From positions 11,687,506 to 11,751,505 of the forward strand of contig CM055095.1 in the NCBI GenBank assembly GCA_029204225.1: 64,000 nucleotides of DNA, in the 5' to 3' direction. The DNA is from Diphasiastrum complanatum (lineage: Eukaryota > Streptophyta > Lycopodiopsida > Lycopodiales > Lycopodiaceae). The translations under genes and the position numbers were made by a program. The notes below the pieces were generated by a model. It was not told where the DNA came from and did no database searches. It saw nothing but the letters and a program-made list of their open reading frames with translations. Numbering within the stretch: position 1 is the first letter of the stretch; every line of letters starts with the position of its first letter. Positions 1 through 12,076 of the stretch are shown here, piece after piece.

Positions 1-713
1 TTGATCTTAATCTGAAGTAGATTGATAGATCAAGTATTCTGACAACCAATCCCTCTTGAGGATCAGATTAGGATCCACTCTTAGTCCTTTTTTGTACTTT
101 TTCCACACTTGGTTTACAGGAACTGTAGCAGTAGGCCGCCTCTTGAATCTTTCTTCTTTAGATTCGCGTTCGAATGGGAGGCGACTCAAAAATCTTCGTT
201 TTCGTGTTCGTCCACTACTCCCTTTATCATTTGCGGCAGGTCATAGTACTATCTCCCCAGAACTTCATAGCTGATAGGATCGTCATTCGCCATTGTCTTG
301 CTCTCATCAAATCTGACATCTCTCATTGTTTTCATAGTGTTCATGTCTGGCATGTAGACTCTGTATTATGACGAATTGTTGTCATAGCCTACCAGTAATC
401 CTTGTTCAGCTTTCTCATCAAGCTTCTTTTGAAGTTTATCAGAAATATGTGCATAAGATGCACAGCCAAAGATTTTGACGTGAGACAGGTTGGGCTGTCT
501 ACCCCACCATAGCTCATGTGGTGTCGTGTGAGGGATACCAGACTTACATGTCCAGTTCTGGATGTATGTGGCTGTAGCTACTGCTTTAGCCCACAGTACC
601 CTTGGAGCTTTCGAGTAGGCCATCATGCATCTAGCTGCTTCCATCAGGGTCTTGTTCTTTCGTTCAGCAAGAGCATTGTGCTGTGGTGTCATTAGAGGAG
701 TTTTGAACACCAA
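1..713 (-). pseudogene. Copia retrotransposon integrase tail and linker (Copia-1)
   Basis: Reading the minus strand from 713 downward gives the C-terminal part of a Ty1/Copia integrase. The motif TPQHNALAERKNKTL carries the last catalytic Glu of the DDE triad. It is followed by the usual Copia stretch ending in KIFGCASYAHISDKLQKKLDEKAEQGLLVGY. From 365 to 1 the frame breaks, but typical linker words such as RDVRF remain. The integrase N-terminus and core (His-Cys finger and the two Asp residues) are missing: the reading stops where a foreign segment begins near 714-718. The protease and gag of the same element resume at 1793. The window starts inside the element, so its RT and RNase H lie outside. 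Family assignment is firm; the exact edges are not. Confidence 0.85.
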
Positions 714-1790
714 AAGGGCCTTTTGTCAAGATGTTGTTTTTGACTTTTCAACTATTCGACGTACACTTGGCCCACTTATATATTTACACCTGTGAAAGAC
801 TGTAACGTTGTTGTTGGTCGATTTCTTTTTTGGAACTTTTCGGTCATATTTTTATACAATTTAAAACTCCCACCGGGCAAGGTCTTGACTTGTGATTGGA
901 CCGTAATTGCTGCCCATGAGTTTTCTAAGTGCCCGGGACCTAACACTTGTGGTTAAAGTAAGTCTATTTTGATCTAACCGTAATTAGACTAACATATATG
1001 ATTTATGAAAGACCGCCAACATTTATTACAGATTTGGTTATTTATTTTCATATTGATTCAACTATATTTTGTTTCAGACTCTGTTGTTCATCTTCTTTTA
1101 GCTTTGCAATGGCTTCCGGATGCCGTAGACCACGAAGCAATATTGTCTCAGTTTCTATTTGTAATGAAAAAGATTCTGATGGCTCTTGGATACCACGTAT
1201 CTATAGAAAATTTCAATGGGTTCTCATGCATCCCTCCTCAAGAGGTGTTTTTGGTAAAAAGAGAAAATCAAATATGGATTATAGGCATTTTTGGAAAGGT
1301 AGAATTTTAGACTTCAAAGTTTCACTCGGTGGTCGATCCATTTCAGAGGTCTTGATTCAACATGTCTACATACATAAGGAAATTAGAGTAGAAGGCATAA
1401 GTTCAAATGACAGACTCAAATGCAATTGTAAGTTTTGGAGAATTTTTTTCTTTGAGCTTTGTATTAATCATTTAGACGTATATCTGAGTATTTAAATGAC
1501 ATATAGTTTTATGGATTTGTGCAGATTTGTATCCATCAAGCATAATTGAATGGCAACCTATACAATCCCTTGTCGGCATCATGGACGTTATTCATTCTGA
1601 TATTGGTCTTCTGCAATACAAGAACCGCTCCACGAGATCACTTTTGGATTCTTGTATTTTCTTATATGATTCATTTTACACATCATCCAATTTAGGTGGA
1701 AAATTATGTGCCACAGATGTCTGGGTGGACATCATGAGTCTGATGCATCTGATCTGCAAGTAGGCGTGTATGTGCGTGTGTGAATCCTAT
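714..1790 (+). pseudogene. Inserted segment with a spliced gene fragment of unknown function
   Basis: This segment separates the protease and integrase parts of a minus-strand Copia and does not resemble a retrotransposon. On the plus strand, blocks of open sequence are bordered by plausible plant splice sites: acceptor TTTCAG ending at 1077, donor GTAAGT at 1428, acceptor TGTGCAG ending at 1524, and a possible donor at 1760. The first block reads as a leucine-rich helix-like stretch (LQWLPDAVDHEAILSQF) and changes frame near 1310. The last block includes WQPIQSLVGIMDVIHSDIG and LGGKLCATDVWVDIMSLMH. I do not recognise the protein. Retained introns imply capture at the DNA level, as by a Helitron, MULE or CACTA element, rather than a processed copy. 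No terminal repeats or target duplication were identified, so the capture mechanism is inference. Confidence 0.45.
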
Positions 1791-1792
1791 TT

Positions 1793-2452
1793 TCATTTAA
1801 ATTTGTTTGAAGTGAATGCTAGCTTCACATTTACCTTCAAATGATATAGGTTTTCTTTCCTTCTACCTTGAGCGATTAATGTATTGGTACTGGCGTCAAT
1901 CACGTTGCATGCTTCATCTGAAAACGTCACACGCATCCCTGCATATGCTATTCTTGCTACAGAAAGCAAGTCTTGTTGCAGAGTAGGCACGAACAGAACG
2001 TCTTCAAGTCGTTTCTCTCTGCCGTTGTTGTTGAGCCATAGTGAACCAATGTCGTTCACTTGATGTCTAGATCCATATCCAAGAATAATGAATCTTGAAG
2101 GATCTGCACTTCTAAAATCAGACATGATTCGTCTTAATGTCACGAAGTGTGAGGTGGCTCCTGAGTCTAGAATCACCTCATGTGTGTCAGATGTTGATGT
2201 TGCACACAGGTCTTCATAGATGTAGGCGGTCGAACAGTTTTTGTTCGTTCTTTCTTCGCCCATCTTCGAGCTCTCGGGCTCCTTGACATAGGATGAGCTG
2301 TTGTTGTTCTCTAGTCTGTTCTGTGCTGATTTGTTTCTCAAGTTCTGGCGGCAATCCACGGTTGTGTGACCCTTCTTGTGGCAATGAATACACTCAATCT
2401 TGGGATTGAGCCAGCATGTATCTATTGTATGCCCGTCTCTTCTACATCTCAC
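1793..2452 (-). pseudogene. Copia-1 zinc knuckles and aspartic protease
   Basis: The translation opens with RCRRDGHTIDTC, half of a first CCHC knuckle, and continues with a complete second knuckle, CIHCHKKGHTTVDC, which would bind packaged RNA as part of Gag. About 80 residues later comes the pepsin-like protease active site in the Copia form DSGATSHF, followed by VLFVPTLQQDLLSVARI and VIDASTNTLIAQG, typical of the Copia protease to GAG-pre-integrase junction. The reading ends with ENLYHL, a standard end of that region, just before the foreign segment at 714-1790. It follows directly from the gag block at 2524-3210 with one frame change near 2460-2520. Confidence 0.88.
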
Positions 2453-2523
2453 GCAAGTCTTCTTGTCTGCACCTTGCTGCTTCGACCTCCCTTTGCTCTT
2501 CCAGTTGCCCTTATTGGTCCCCT

Positions 2524-3210
2524 CTACTTGTTGATCATGATCTTGTCTTTGATTCGACTCCCTATTAGGCTTAAAATGTTTTTTGGATTTTCCTTGTTGT
2601 TGTAGAGGGCTTGGTCAGAACCATCTTTGTGATCAAGATGTTCTTTGGCCTCAACTTCCTCTCGAATCTCAACAATCGCCTTTTCGAGATTCATGGTAGG
2701 ATCCTTCGCGAGCAGGGTTCTCGTCGTCTGGAATGATCTGGGTAAGGCTCTCAACAGGTACGTGAGCTGCTTCTTAGCTGACACTGCGTTCTCTGCTCCA
2801 GAGTTATGTAGTGATAGAAACATATCCTTCATCTTTCTTACGAAAGAAGTGAGGTCTTTTCCATCCCATTGTAGATTCGTCAGATGATCTTCCAACATCA
2901 TGATTTGACTTCTTGATTTCGTCTGAAATCTTGTGAGCAATGCATCCCACATCTCCTTAGCTTTGGAGAGTGTAGCCAGGTCAAGTGTGAGACTATCTTT
3001 GATGGAAGATGATAGCAAGGCTACTGCCTTGTCATTTTTCTCCCTCCATTCGTGTAGCTCCTTGCTTGATGTTGTAGGCACATCTTCTGTGCCATCCACC
3101 CAAGGGAAGAGTCCTTCTCCCTTGAGTATGAATGATGTCTTAACTTTCCAGGCTAGAAAGTTAGATCCTGAAGAATCAAGAATTGTACAGATCTTGCTCT
3201 GCATGACCAT
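2524..3210 (-). pseudogene. Copia-1 Gag (UBN2-type) coding block
   Basis: A 228-residue open frame begins at a Met near 3210 and shows the Copia Gag fold signature: an N-terminal FLAWKVKTSFILKGEGLF block, then EMWDALLTRFQTKSRSQIMML, LRALPRSFQTT and a charged C-terminus rich in Lys and Glu. In Copia elements this protein forms the virus-like particle and leads into the CCHC knuckles, which are found next at 1793-2452 in another frame. The start lies within a few bases of the leader of a plus-strand Copia (3205-3400), so two elements meet head to head and the LTR and priming site of this copy are missing. Confidence 0.87.
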
Positions 3211-3390
3211 TCAATACTTCCACAGTTTCCCACGATTTTACTACATGGTATCCGAACGGGTGGTTCAGTAATCTGCATTTCTATTGCAAATTATGAGTCT
3301 TGTTTTTACCAAGACCTCATTTCAACAAGTTTGCGGCCAACAATATTTCGATATCATTGTTTCTACCAATGATCTTGCTACTATACCAGA
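3205..3390 (+). promoter_or_regulatory. Copia leader with altered tRNA-iMet primer site
   Basis: The stretch CTTCCACAGTTTCCCACG followed by TTTTACTACATGGTATCCGA closely resembles the leader at 12.58-12.76 kb, where the site reads TGGTATCAGAGC. That sequence is complementary to the 3' end of plant initiator tRNA-Met and serves as primer binding site. Here the last bases are changed (TGGTATCCGAAC). A Copia gag beginning MDPSSSSSLIDKLDG follows at 3391, so this is probably the 5' leader of that plus-strand copy. The LTR itself is not present. Confidence 0.5.
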
Positions 3391-3990
3391 ATGGATCCAT
3401 CATCTAGTTCATCTCTGATTGACAAACTTGACGGAGAGAACTACCATCTTTGAAAATTCAAAATGAGAGTCATTCTACTAGCCAAAGAACTGTGGGACAT
3501 AGTTGATGGTATTGAAGTCAAGCCAGAGGTCGATGTAGCCAGCATCACCAAATGGAGACAATGAGATGGCAAGGCATTTTCCTTAATCACACTAAACATC
3601 AAAGACTCCCAGATCAGTCACATTTGATCTGCTCAGATTGCTAAGGACACTTGGGACATCGGAACAACTCTTTATGACATTAGAGATGTCACATCCAAAC
3701 TCCATCTGAGGAAGAGATTTTTCACTTTGAGATTGTCTGAAGCAAAACAGTATTTTGAGCCATCTTAGCACTTTTAAAAACCTTATGGAGCAGATGACTG
3801 CAACCGGCTCAATCATTGGCTATTTCGACCTAGCAACATCTCGCTCTATCAAGAGTCATTTCGATGCTACTATAAGAGGAGATAAGAAGAAATGAATCCT
3901 CCTCAATGTAGTGGGTTTCTTTCCTGGCCTAATCTCAACCTAGATCTAATCAATTTAGCATCAAGGACATGAAGTTAGTTGTCACATGTA
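3391..3990 (+). pseudogene. Copia Gag fragment, plus strand
   Basis: An ATG at 3391 opens MDPSSSSSLIDKLDGENYHL, followed by KFKMRVILLAKELWDIVDG, the hallmark start of plant Copia Gag (DUF4219/UBN2). The reading is then interrupted by several stops and frame changes. Similarity continues through IAKDTWDIGTTLYDIRDVTSKL and LRKRFFTLRL, that is, through about two thirds of a normal Gag. No CCHC knuckle, protease or pol follows before unassigned DNA at 4.0 kb. The first stop replaces the Trp expected after ENYHL. It is a dead copy of a different subfamily from the minus-strand neighbour. Confidence 0.75.
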
Positions 3991-3999
3991 GATTCGTTT

Positions 4000-6200
4000 C
4001 CATGAGAGCGATAGCATAGTTTAGATTTCAACATGAATGGAAGATTCACATCTAACTCTACCATCCACTAACCTTAAGCATTAACATTACATCCATTAAC
4101 ACTAGATCCACAATGAAGATAGTTTACTCTTTCTCTCTCTCCCTTTCTCTCTCATAAAAAGTATAAAAACATGCAATCCCAATAACAATCAGATCCAACA
4201 ATTAGCAAAACACAATAAAAGCATGAGAGATGGAGGAAAAGTGATAGAGAGCAAGGACATTCATAAATCCATTTCACAAGAGATCCAATCTGCTTTATTG
4301 AAATGAAGATATGTACATGTGTAGGAAACTCAAGTTGGTCCCTTTCTATAGTAGAGGACCCTGGCCTACCTCCCTAACTATTCAAATTTAAAAAAGAGTG
4401 AGAACCATCCAAAATTGGAGAAAAACCCAACTTTATTCACTAACTTGACATTTAGGCCCTGTGACATTAAAAGTCCCGCAAAAAGACCCAAAGTCCTTTT
4501 ATTGACTTTCTAATTAATCAAATTTCTATGTGATCATCGGGTGGGACGTACACATGCAGGGTGCCAAATCCCTCTCACTTATTAACTAGGGTTAGGATTG
4601 CCTTGGGATCTGCAAACCCTCCAACAGTATCCCCCACCAAAATTGGTGGCAGTCCCATGACACCTACAAGATGCAGTTACTGTGGGCTTTTATTTGCTTC
4701 ACATCGAATCTTTTTTAAATGATACTGCATCTTTTTTCCATAAAATCGAGTCGGGCAATGTTGAAATCTAAATTGTGCAGCAAAAAACAACGGTGGGCTC
4801 TGGTGATCCACTTTGGAGTTGTCCAGGCTATGAATCGAGATTCCCAGGAGCCTCCCATCATTGCTGCACAGAAATACAATCTAGCCACAGGCAGCTTATC
4901 CTTAATGCTCTATGACGCCATTGGCTTATTTGGATTGAATGCCAAAGGAGGAAGACAATCATCCCATCATGTTGCCACGGATGCCAATAGAGTCAAATCT
5001 TTTGCAAAGAGCGCCGATTGTCTCACTGTGGGATCAGGAGAGTGTATATACTCCTGTTGGTATGCTTGTAGTGCTCAGTAGAAATCCACTGAAATTTCCC
5101 AACTATAAGGTTGGTGGATGATTGGCCAGTTCAACGTATGTATAGTAATTTTGTCTATGGCCAATCCCAAATCCTTCCACTTATTCATGCACGACATTGG
5201 GACATAATATGGATCTACGCGTAATTGGCGAGGGATGGTCCCATAACTCCTAATGGATTCTGGAGTTTTCTCAAAAACTATAACCCTCCAAGCTGGCTGC
5301 TCTACCAATGCTGGTATTTTATCCAACTTTTTGTCGACCTCTATTTCAGAGGTCTTAAACTTGAAGACCCAACCACCACGCGAGACTCATAAGGATGTTG
5401 CGCTAAAAAGCTCTAAATCTGGTCCTTGACGCTAATTGGTCTTCTGAACAATGGGGTGGTCCTTGATGAAGATGGACCTGGCTGCATTGCATGTGGAGCT
5501 GGCTATTTTTCTGCAACTTCAAGGGCTCCACCCTGGTCCATGCCCAAATTCAACCCTGTATCCATAGGTGCATCAGCTTGGTGTAGAGGGGAGAACTGCG
5601 GCATGGCCAGAACTGAAATTTGAGGCTTGGCTTCCAACACCTGAGCGGCAGCCTTTTCATATTCGTTGATGGTTGCTTTAGCCTTTGCTAACTCAGTGGA
5701 AGCGGTACCCTTGAATCTATCAAAATGGCCTTGGAATCCTTGAAGGGCCACTTTATAGGTTTCAACCTTTTTAAACAAATACGCGATCATTAGAGAAAAT
5801 ATGGGCCCAAAGAGGGCTCTATAAGAAATGCCATGTAGGATAGAGAAAAATAACTGTAAAGTAGTTATAATATCATTTTCTAATTTCTTTACGCATCTGC
5901 CCACACTACTTTCCATGTAAATGAATGCACCTTAGTTTAGTCACATCAAACGTCACTGATGCTTAACCATAATTAAAATATAATTCTCAAAACGATGAAA
6001 TATTCCCTTCCAAAAGTTGGAAACACTCAAAAATTTGAATTAGAAGTGACATCTCTGAAACAAAGTCTACGCCATCTCTATCTCTAGGGCCAAACAAGTG
6101 TTTAGCGCCATCTCTATCTCCAACAAAGTCAAACAAGTGTTTAGCGCCATCACTAGCTTTGTTATTGTCACTGTATTGTTTGTTACTATACTATTGTACT
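4000..6200. other. Mostly unassigned spacer
   Basis: There is a pyrimidine-rich run around 4128-4155 and AT-rich non-coding DNA up to 4.7 kb. A plus-strand reading of 120 codons (4719-5081) and minus-strand readings at 5075-5326 and 5503-5916 are open but match nothing I know. The last one has a hydrophobic stretch followed by an Ala/Lys/Glu-rich helix (residues 55-95) suggestive of a coiled coil, so it may be a remnant of a Gag-like or accessory ORF of a retroelement. No LTR, primer site or polymerase motif was found nearby. Treat as unannotated. Confidence 0.4.
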
Positions 6201-6201
6201 G

Positions 6202-8444
6202 ATGACAAAGCTTTATCATCTTCATGTGGATCTGTCACCAAAATATGCTCTGCTCAGGACAAGAAATTCAAAGCAACCCAAATTGACAACTTCTGATATG
6301 GTCCGATACAAAGAGGAAAAGCTAAAGCATGTAGATTTATGGTCATCAAGAACATTGTATCCTATTGATCCATGTTTATTGCAACATCCAGATTTTCATT
6401 CGGTGAGTCAGTTAATAATGTATATGTGTCATGGCAAAAATGGCCTTTTGGGTTACTGTGAGAATTTGATGCTCTATGGGAATGCACATTCAATGCCAAG
6501 AATACATTATTTGGAAGAGAAATCAAGGAAAATATTAAAGGAGTGCGAAGAAAAATCTACAAAGTTAAAAACTTATTTGGATGAAAATGAGATGCTCAAG
6601 AAGGAGATCGCAAGGTGAAATCTTCTTTGCATCATTATGCAACTAGTAATGATGAGATAAAAACTGCATTTCAATCCATGCATATCTCATATTTGTCTCT
6701 TGTTAAATATATGGATGTGTTCAACAGAAAGGTCCGAAACAACAAGAGGAAAAGACTGGTAACCAAGGATATATGTGATCTATCATCCAGAGGAGGTCAT
6801 AGAAAAAGACAAATCCATGCATTCAAGTAAGTTATAGCTTATTTGGTATTAAATATTTCTTGAACTTTTTGATTAATCACTAGTTTTATTATTTATTCAT
6901 TTCAACTTTCTGTTGATTTGCTTATTATATTGCTGTGAATATTATGAGTGTCAAAATTTCTACTGACATTTTCATGAACATTATGTTTGCAATGCACATC
7001 AGCATTGGTTGGTGAAGACCATTTGGCCGATGAGATTTCGATTAGAAACTCACTATTCTTTATCTTGACTTCTAAATCTATGAAATCAATGCTGAACAAT
7101 AACAAAATGGAAAAGATTAAGACTCCAGTTACTGATAGCACTATGGATGAAGTTGGAAAAATATTAGACACTACATTGTTTCAAGGGGCATGTGACTTCT
7201 CTAGCATTAGTAGGGAAGCATATGCAACAATGTTTAAGATGATAAAGGAGGCATTTGCATAGGTAAATATAAAAAAGTTTCCAATTCCACGACCATTTCA
7301 TCTTTTTAAAAAAAGAGACATGTTAAACCAAGGTATGCAGACAATAGTTGGTAATCCATCTCATATCAATTAAGTGTATTGATTGAAAGGAGAAAGTCTG
7401 GCTTATAACAATTCCAACAATTTATTTATTGACATTAATCAGTTATTAACACTCATTATAAATTTTTACGGTATTACAAATGAGAATGTTAATAACAAGT
7501 TGATAGTTGTTCTCAAGTTAGATGAGTCTGAAATTATAAAAGGACCAAAAATGGAAAGAGTCAGTCTCATGATCATGAATGGAGCACTTTCAAATTCAAA
7601 AGACTCAGAAGGCCTCAATTTCAGTGTTCAATCAAAAAATGATATCTGGTGGTTGGCAGCATTTCAGGTATAGCAGTTCCTTTGCATAATAAATAGGGAT
7701 AATCATTTGAATATGGATTTCATTTGGAAAATCTTCTCTATGTTAATATTATGAGACTAATCACAGTTTTATATTCTCTTATAGGTGATGAAAGAAGACC
7801 ATGACATTCTCTCATGAATATTTAATAGAATGTCATATCCTGCCACCATAAAAAATCACATGGAGGGAGTTCCACTCAATATTTCCGGAATTGGCACTTT
7901 TAACATTGAATGGCATTTAGCAAAGACATCAAAATGTATGTTCAATGTATCCCATGGCACTAACTCTAAATACCCTTGTTTGTACTGCATGAAGACAACA
8001 AAAGACATGACAAGGAGTACAAGAATTTCAAGAGATCGAGAAGATCCTAATTGGAAACCTGTACTATCGATTCCTCTTCAAAATATTCATATCTGTACAT
8101 TGCATGGGGAGGAGCGTATTATAGAAAAAATAATATATCTTCACATCTTGTTTGTATGGAATTCCGAGCCAGAGGCCTCTGCGAAGGAAGCTATTTCCGG
8201 ATTACAAGATGTGTTGTCCAAAGCAGGCTTACATAAGGCCACGTTAAAATAAAAAAAGGTGACAAGCTACAAGGTAAAACAAGAAATATTCCATGCAATC
8301 CAAGCATTGGTGGATCTAAAGCTCAAAGATTTTTATCAAATTATTCTGGCAAACAATCCAAGATTCAATACTCGGTTTGGAAAGAAATTATTGCAACAAC
8401 TCAAGATTTCGAAGAAGAAGGTTCTACTCATATACACAAAGTAG
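6202..8444 (+). pseudogene. Broken spliced gene, possible DDE/RNase H-fold transposase relative
   Basis: Open blocks at 6202-6617, 6615-6826, 7003-7262, 7383-7667 and 7785-8252 run in one direction and are joined by plausible introns: 6827-7002 (GTAAGT to CAG) and 7668-7784 (GTATAG to TATAG). The second joins ...AAFQ to VMKEDHDIL in phase. The first blocks form a charged helical region (EKSRKILKECEEKSTKL). Later blocks carry LIVVLKLDESEIIKGPK, then GIGTFNIEWHLAKTSKCMF and KYPCLYCMK, a His/Cys pattern seen in uncharacterised eukaryotic transposase-like proteins between an acidic strand and a CxxC pair. HICTLHGEERIIEKIIYLH follows. There is a frame change near 6615, a TAG at the end of the 7003 block and an in-frame TGA near 7811. 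Protein family assignment is tentative, from memory of pattern only. Confidence 0.5.
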
Positions 8445-8520
8445 AAATTTGGAAAAAATTAGACAACATGGTGAAGTACTTGAGAAAAGATAAATTTTCA
8501 AATACTGATAGAAACTAATC

Positions 8521-11420
8521 TACAGATATTGTAAGAGGACTGGCCATGATATCAAGGACTGTAGAACTCTAAAATACAACAATGAAAAGAAGAAGTAGTC
8601 CCAACAACAAGCCAATGTTGCCTCAGCCAGTCACTTGATCTAGCAACAAGAGAAAGATGAAGCTGCCTTTATAAGAATATCAATTCCTAGAATTTGGACT
8701 CAGGAGCAACTCAACACATGACTCACCATCGAGACTAGTTCCAGGGTTACAAAGCATTCACCCATTCTAGAGTTGTGCAACTTGGAGACAACTCATCTCA
8801 TTTCATCAAAGGTGAAGGAACAATCATAATCGAATTTTAGAGAGGTGAAGTTAAGTTGTTGTCCAATGTTCTACACGTTTCCAATCTCACCAAAAATTTG
8901 CTTTCAATAAGCAAAATCACTGATTCTGGTTGTAGAGTTGAAATCGATATAGAGGGCTGCACCATTCTTGACAAGTCTCGAAAAGTTTTAGCTTTTGGTA
9001 GAAGATGTGGCTACCTTTACAAACTCAGTCACTCTTATTCTACAAATAGTCAAGCTCTTCATACTTCAACTTCTGATTCGGCTAATCTGTTGTGGCATTT
9101 CAGATTAGGCCATTTAAATTTTAATAGTATTCAATAAATGTCAAATTAGAATTTAGTTCAAGATCTTCCTTCTATTAGCAAATCTGATACTCCTTGTGAA
9201 AGCTGTATTATCAGCAAGCATTCTAGAAGTCCATTTATTTCTGATTCTGTTCATCCTTCTAGAGATTTGCTAGATCTTGTGCATAGTGACATTTGTGGCC
9301 CGATGCGAACCACTTCCATAGAGGGAGCTATTTATTTTCTAACTTTTATTGATGATTTTTCTTAAAGAACTGCAACTTATTTTCTGAAGAACAAATCCAA
9401 GGCTTTAAAGTTCTTCAAGCAGTTCAAGGCATCTATAGAAAATCAGACCCAAAGAAAAATAAAAGCTTTACGCATTGATGGAGGGGGAGAATACATCTCC
9501 ACCGAGTTCAAGGAATTCTCCAAGGCCTGTGGAATAAATCAACAATACACAACTAGCTACTCACCTCAGTCCAATGGAGTAGCAGAATGGAAAAATTGAA
9601 CACTTATTGAAAGTGCCAAAAGAATGATGGCCCATGCTTCTCTTCCAAAGAAATTTTGGGCAGAAGCTGTCACTACAACTGTCTATCTGCAAAATCGATC
9701 CATTACTAAGGCCCTGAATGGAAAGGCGCCTTATGAGATGTGGACTGGATTGAAATGATCACTCAAACATATTTGAGTGTCTGGATGCATTGCTTACTTT
9801 CAAATCTCTAAAGACTTAAGAAAGAATTGGACAACAAAAGCAGAAAATCGATTTTCATTGGCTACTCTCCATATCACAAGGCATATAAGCTCTACAATCT
9901 GGACACCCAGAAAGCATACACAAGTAGAGACTTTTGTGGAACACCAATTTTTGACCACAAGGGAAAAGTTCCAGAAAATTCCGATCAAGGGACGAAATCA
10001 ACAAATCCGATCCAAGGGTCAAAGAATAGAAAATCGACACTGACTTGGAAATTGAGTCAGAATCTCAACGGATCAAACAACATTAAAGGATCGAATTTTA
10101 ATCTAGAAGATTGAATCGATCCAATCAACCTCCATCCTGATTTATGGATGATCCAGTCTGCTATGTTGTGCAAGAACCAAACACAGTTTCAGAGGCAGTG
10201 TCAACACTTGATGTTGATAAGTGGAAAGCTGCAATGGACTCAAATTTCGATTCTCTAATCGAGAATCAAACGTGGATTGTAAATGATCTACCAATGGATC
10301 GAAATCCGATTCCATGCAAGTGTATATTCAAAGTGAAGTATGATGCTGAAGGTAAATTAAATCGATACAAGGCGAGATTGGTTGCCAAGGGCTTTTCACA
10401 TTCCAGATTTGGATTATTCCAAGACCTTCAGCCCTATCGTGAAGCATACTTCAATCAGATTACTACTAGCAGCTACAACAGATCTCGAAGTTCATCAAAT
10501 GGATGTCCAGACTGCTTTCCTCAATGGAACCATTGAAGAGGAAATTTATATGTCACAACCAAAGGGATACGAGCTAAAGGGTAAGGAGCATCTAGTGTGC
10601 AAAATTCATAAGGCTCTGTATGGTCTGAAACAGTCACCAAGAGTTTGTTTTCAAAAACTCAATGCATTTCTAATCGAGAATGGTTTTATTCCAAACTCAA
10701 CATACTCGAATGTCTATTTCAAGTCTGTATCGAATTTCTTCATCATCATCACTCTTTATGTAGATGACACGTTACTGTTAAGTAACAATATAAATTTGCT
10801 GTAGGATACCAAATGCATGCTAGCACAAAAATCTAGGATGACTATTATGGGTCCATCCCATTACTATCTCGTAATCCAGATTTCCCGAATTAGATCCAAT
10901 AGACAAATTTTCATCAGTCAACAGAGATATCTCACTAACGTGCTGAAAAAATACAGAATGACCAACTATAATTCGAGCTACTTCCACTCAACACTGGTCT
11001 GAAGTTATCCAAGGAGCATGTCCACAAACCAAGGGAGAGAAGGAGGAAATAAAGCAATATTTGTTTCACTCCATTATCAAATCATTGATATATGTTATGC
11101 TCTGCACTTAACTTGACCTTGCTTATTCAATCAGCTCACTCAACCAATTTTTATCGAATTCAGACCCAGTCCATTGGAAAGCTCTCATGAAAGTCATGAA
11201 GTATGTCCAAGCCACAAAACATCTCAGTAGGCAGCCAATCTGCCGATATTCTCAAAGGCTACACAGATGTAGATTGGGCAGGGCAAAGAAATTTCTTTAG
11301 TTTATTGCAGGACAGAGTTTATGACAGCAGATTACTTCACAAAGGCACTATCAAAGGAGCACCATCTCAGATTTAACAATCTGCTAAGTCTGAAAATCGA
11401 AGTTTTTTTGGATCCACATT
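8521..11420 (+). pseudogene. Copia-2 retrotransposon, knuckle to RNase H
   Basis: The order is that of Ty1/Copia: CCHC-like YCKRTGHDIKDC (8526), a damaged protease region, GAG-pre-integrase with LLWHFRLGHLNFNSIQ (9085-9136), integrase with DICGPM, DGGGEYISTEF and NGVAEWKN (the D, D and E positions are all visible), linker, then RT from 10144. The RT shows AMDSNFDSLIENQTW, RYKARLVAKGF, HQMDVQTAFLNGTIEEEIYM, ALYGLKQSPRVCFQKL and the catalytic YVDDTLLL. Stops and frame changes occur at about 9137, 9363, 9597, 9757, 10400-10510 and 10803. RNase H is largely lost between about 11,225 and 11,315; only its end (TADYFTKALSKEHHLRF) is left. The same family is on the minus strand at 26.5-32.0 kb. Confidence 0.9.
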
Positions 11421-11429
11421 AAGGGGGAG
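11421..11429 (+). promoter_or_regulatory. Polypurine tract of Copia-2
   Basis: AAGGGGGAG lies between the end of the RNase H reading and TGTTGGATTT. This is the standard Copia arrangement of polypurine tract, used to prime plus-strand DNA, directly followed by the 3' LTR. Confidence 0.8.
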
Positions 11430-11830
11430 TGTTGGATTTCAATGCTCAAGCTCAAATCCATTCAATAAGGGCATCTTAAAAACTTGTATAAAAAAAGAGA
11501 AGACTCGAAGTTTGGAGTAGAAAATTGAAATCCAAAGTCAGAATGTTTTCATATTGGATCGACTCGAAAAATCCTTAATTTTTTTGTATCCAAAATCAAA
11601 ATTTTTTGATATAAGATCGACTCAAAAAATTCGCAATTTTCCGAGTCAGTGTATATTTTCCAAGTCATTGTATATTTTTCGAGTCAATGTTATTTTTCAA
11701 TACAGTGTATATTTTTTTATATTGTCAACTAAAAAATCCGACCCACGTCGCGATGTTGACAGTCCACCTACTCTGTACATACATTTACTGTTAAAAGGTG
11801 GCTACCTATTGTAGGACGAATCTAGTTAAT
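11430..11830 (+). mobile_element. 3' LTR of Copia-2 (right end uncertain)
   Basis: The LTR begins TGTTGGATTTCAATGCTCAA immediately after the polypurine tract. Its start resembles the LTR of the sister element (TGTTAGATTTTAATGCTCA on the minus strand at 26,528), and words such as CTGTACATACAT recur near the far end of both. The body is AT-rich and contains three spaced variants of a TGTATATTTT word between 11,650 and 11,715. The CA end and a target duplication were not found; the end given is a guess. Confidence 0.55.
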
Positions 11831-12076
11831 TAAGTAGGTTAATATCAAGCTCTCAATGTACTGATCAACTAACCATTAGATGAGTTCTAAATCCAAAAAA
11901 AGCCCTTTGTAAAGAATCTCTTTATATTTTTTTCTTAAATTTTTCTTACACATGGACCAATCAAAACACTCAAATTTGAAATCTGTGTAACGTAACTTTT
12001 TGAGTCCACAGTTTGATTCCACATTAAACTGGCATAACTTTTGACTGGTAAGTCCGATTTTATCAAAGTTTGGTGC

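Noticed and set aside
5503-5916. 137-codon minus-strand reading with helix-like sequence
   Set aside because: No homologue recognised, no splice or promoter context; kept only as part of an unassigned spacer.
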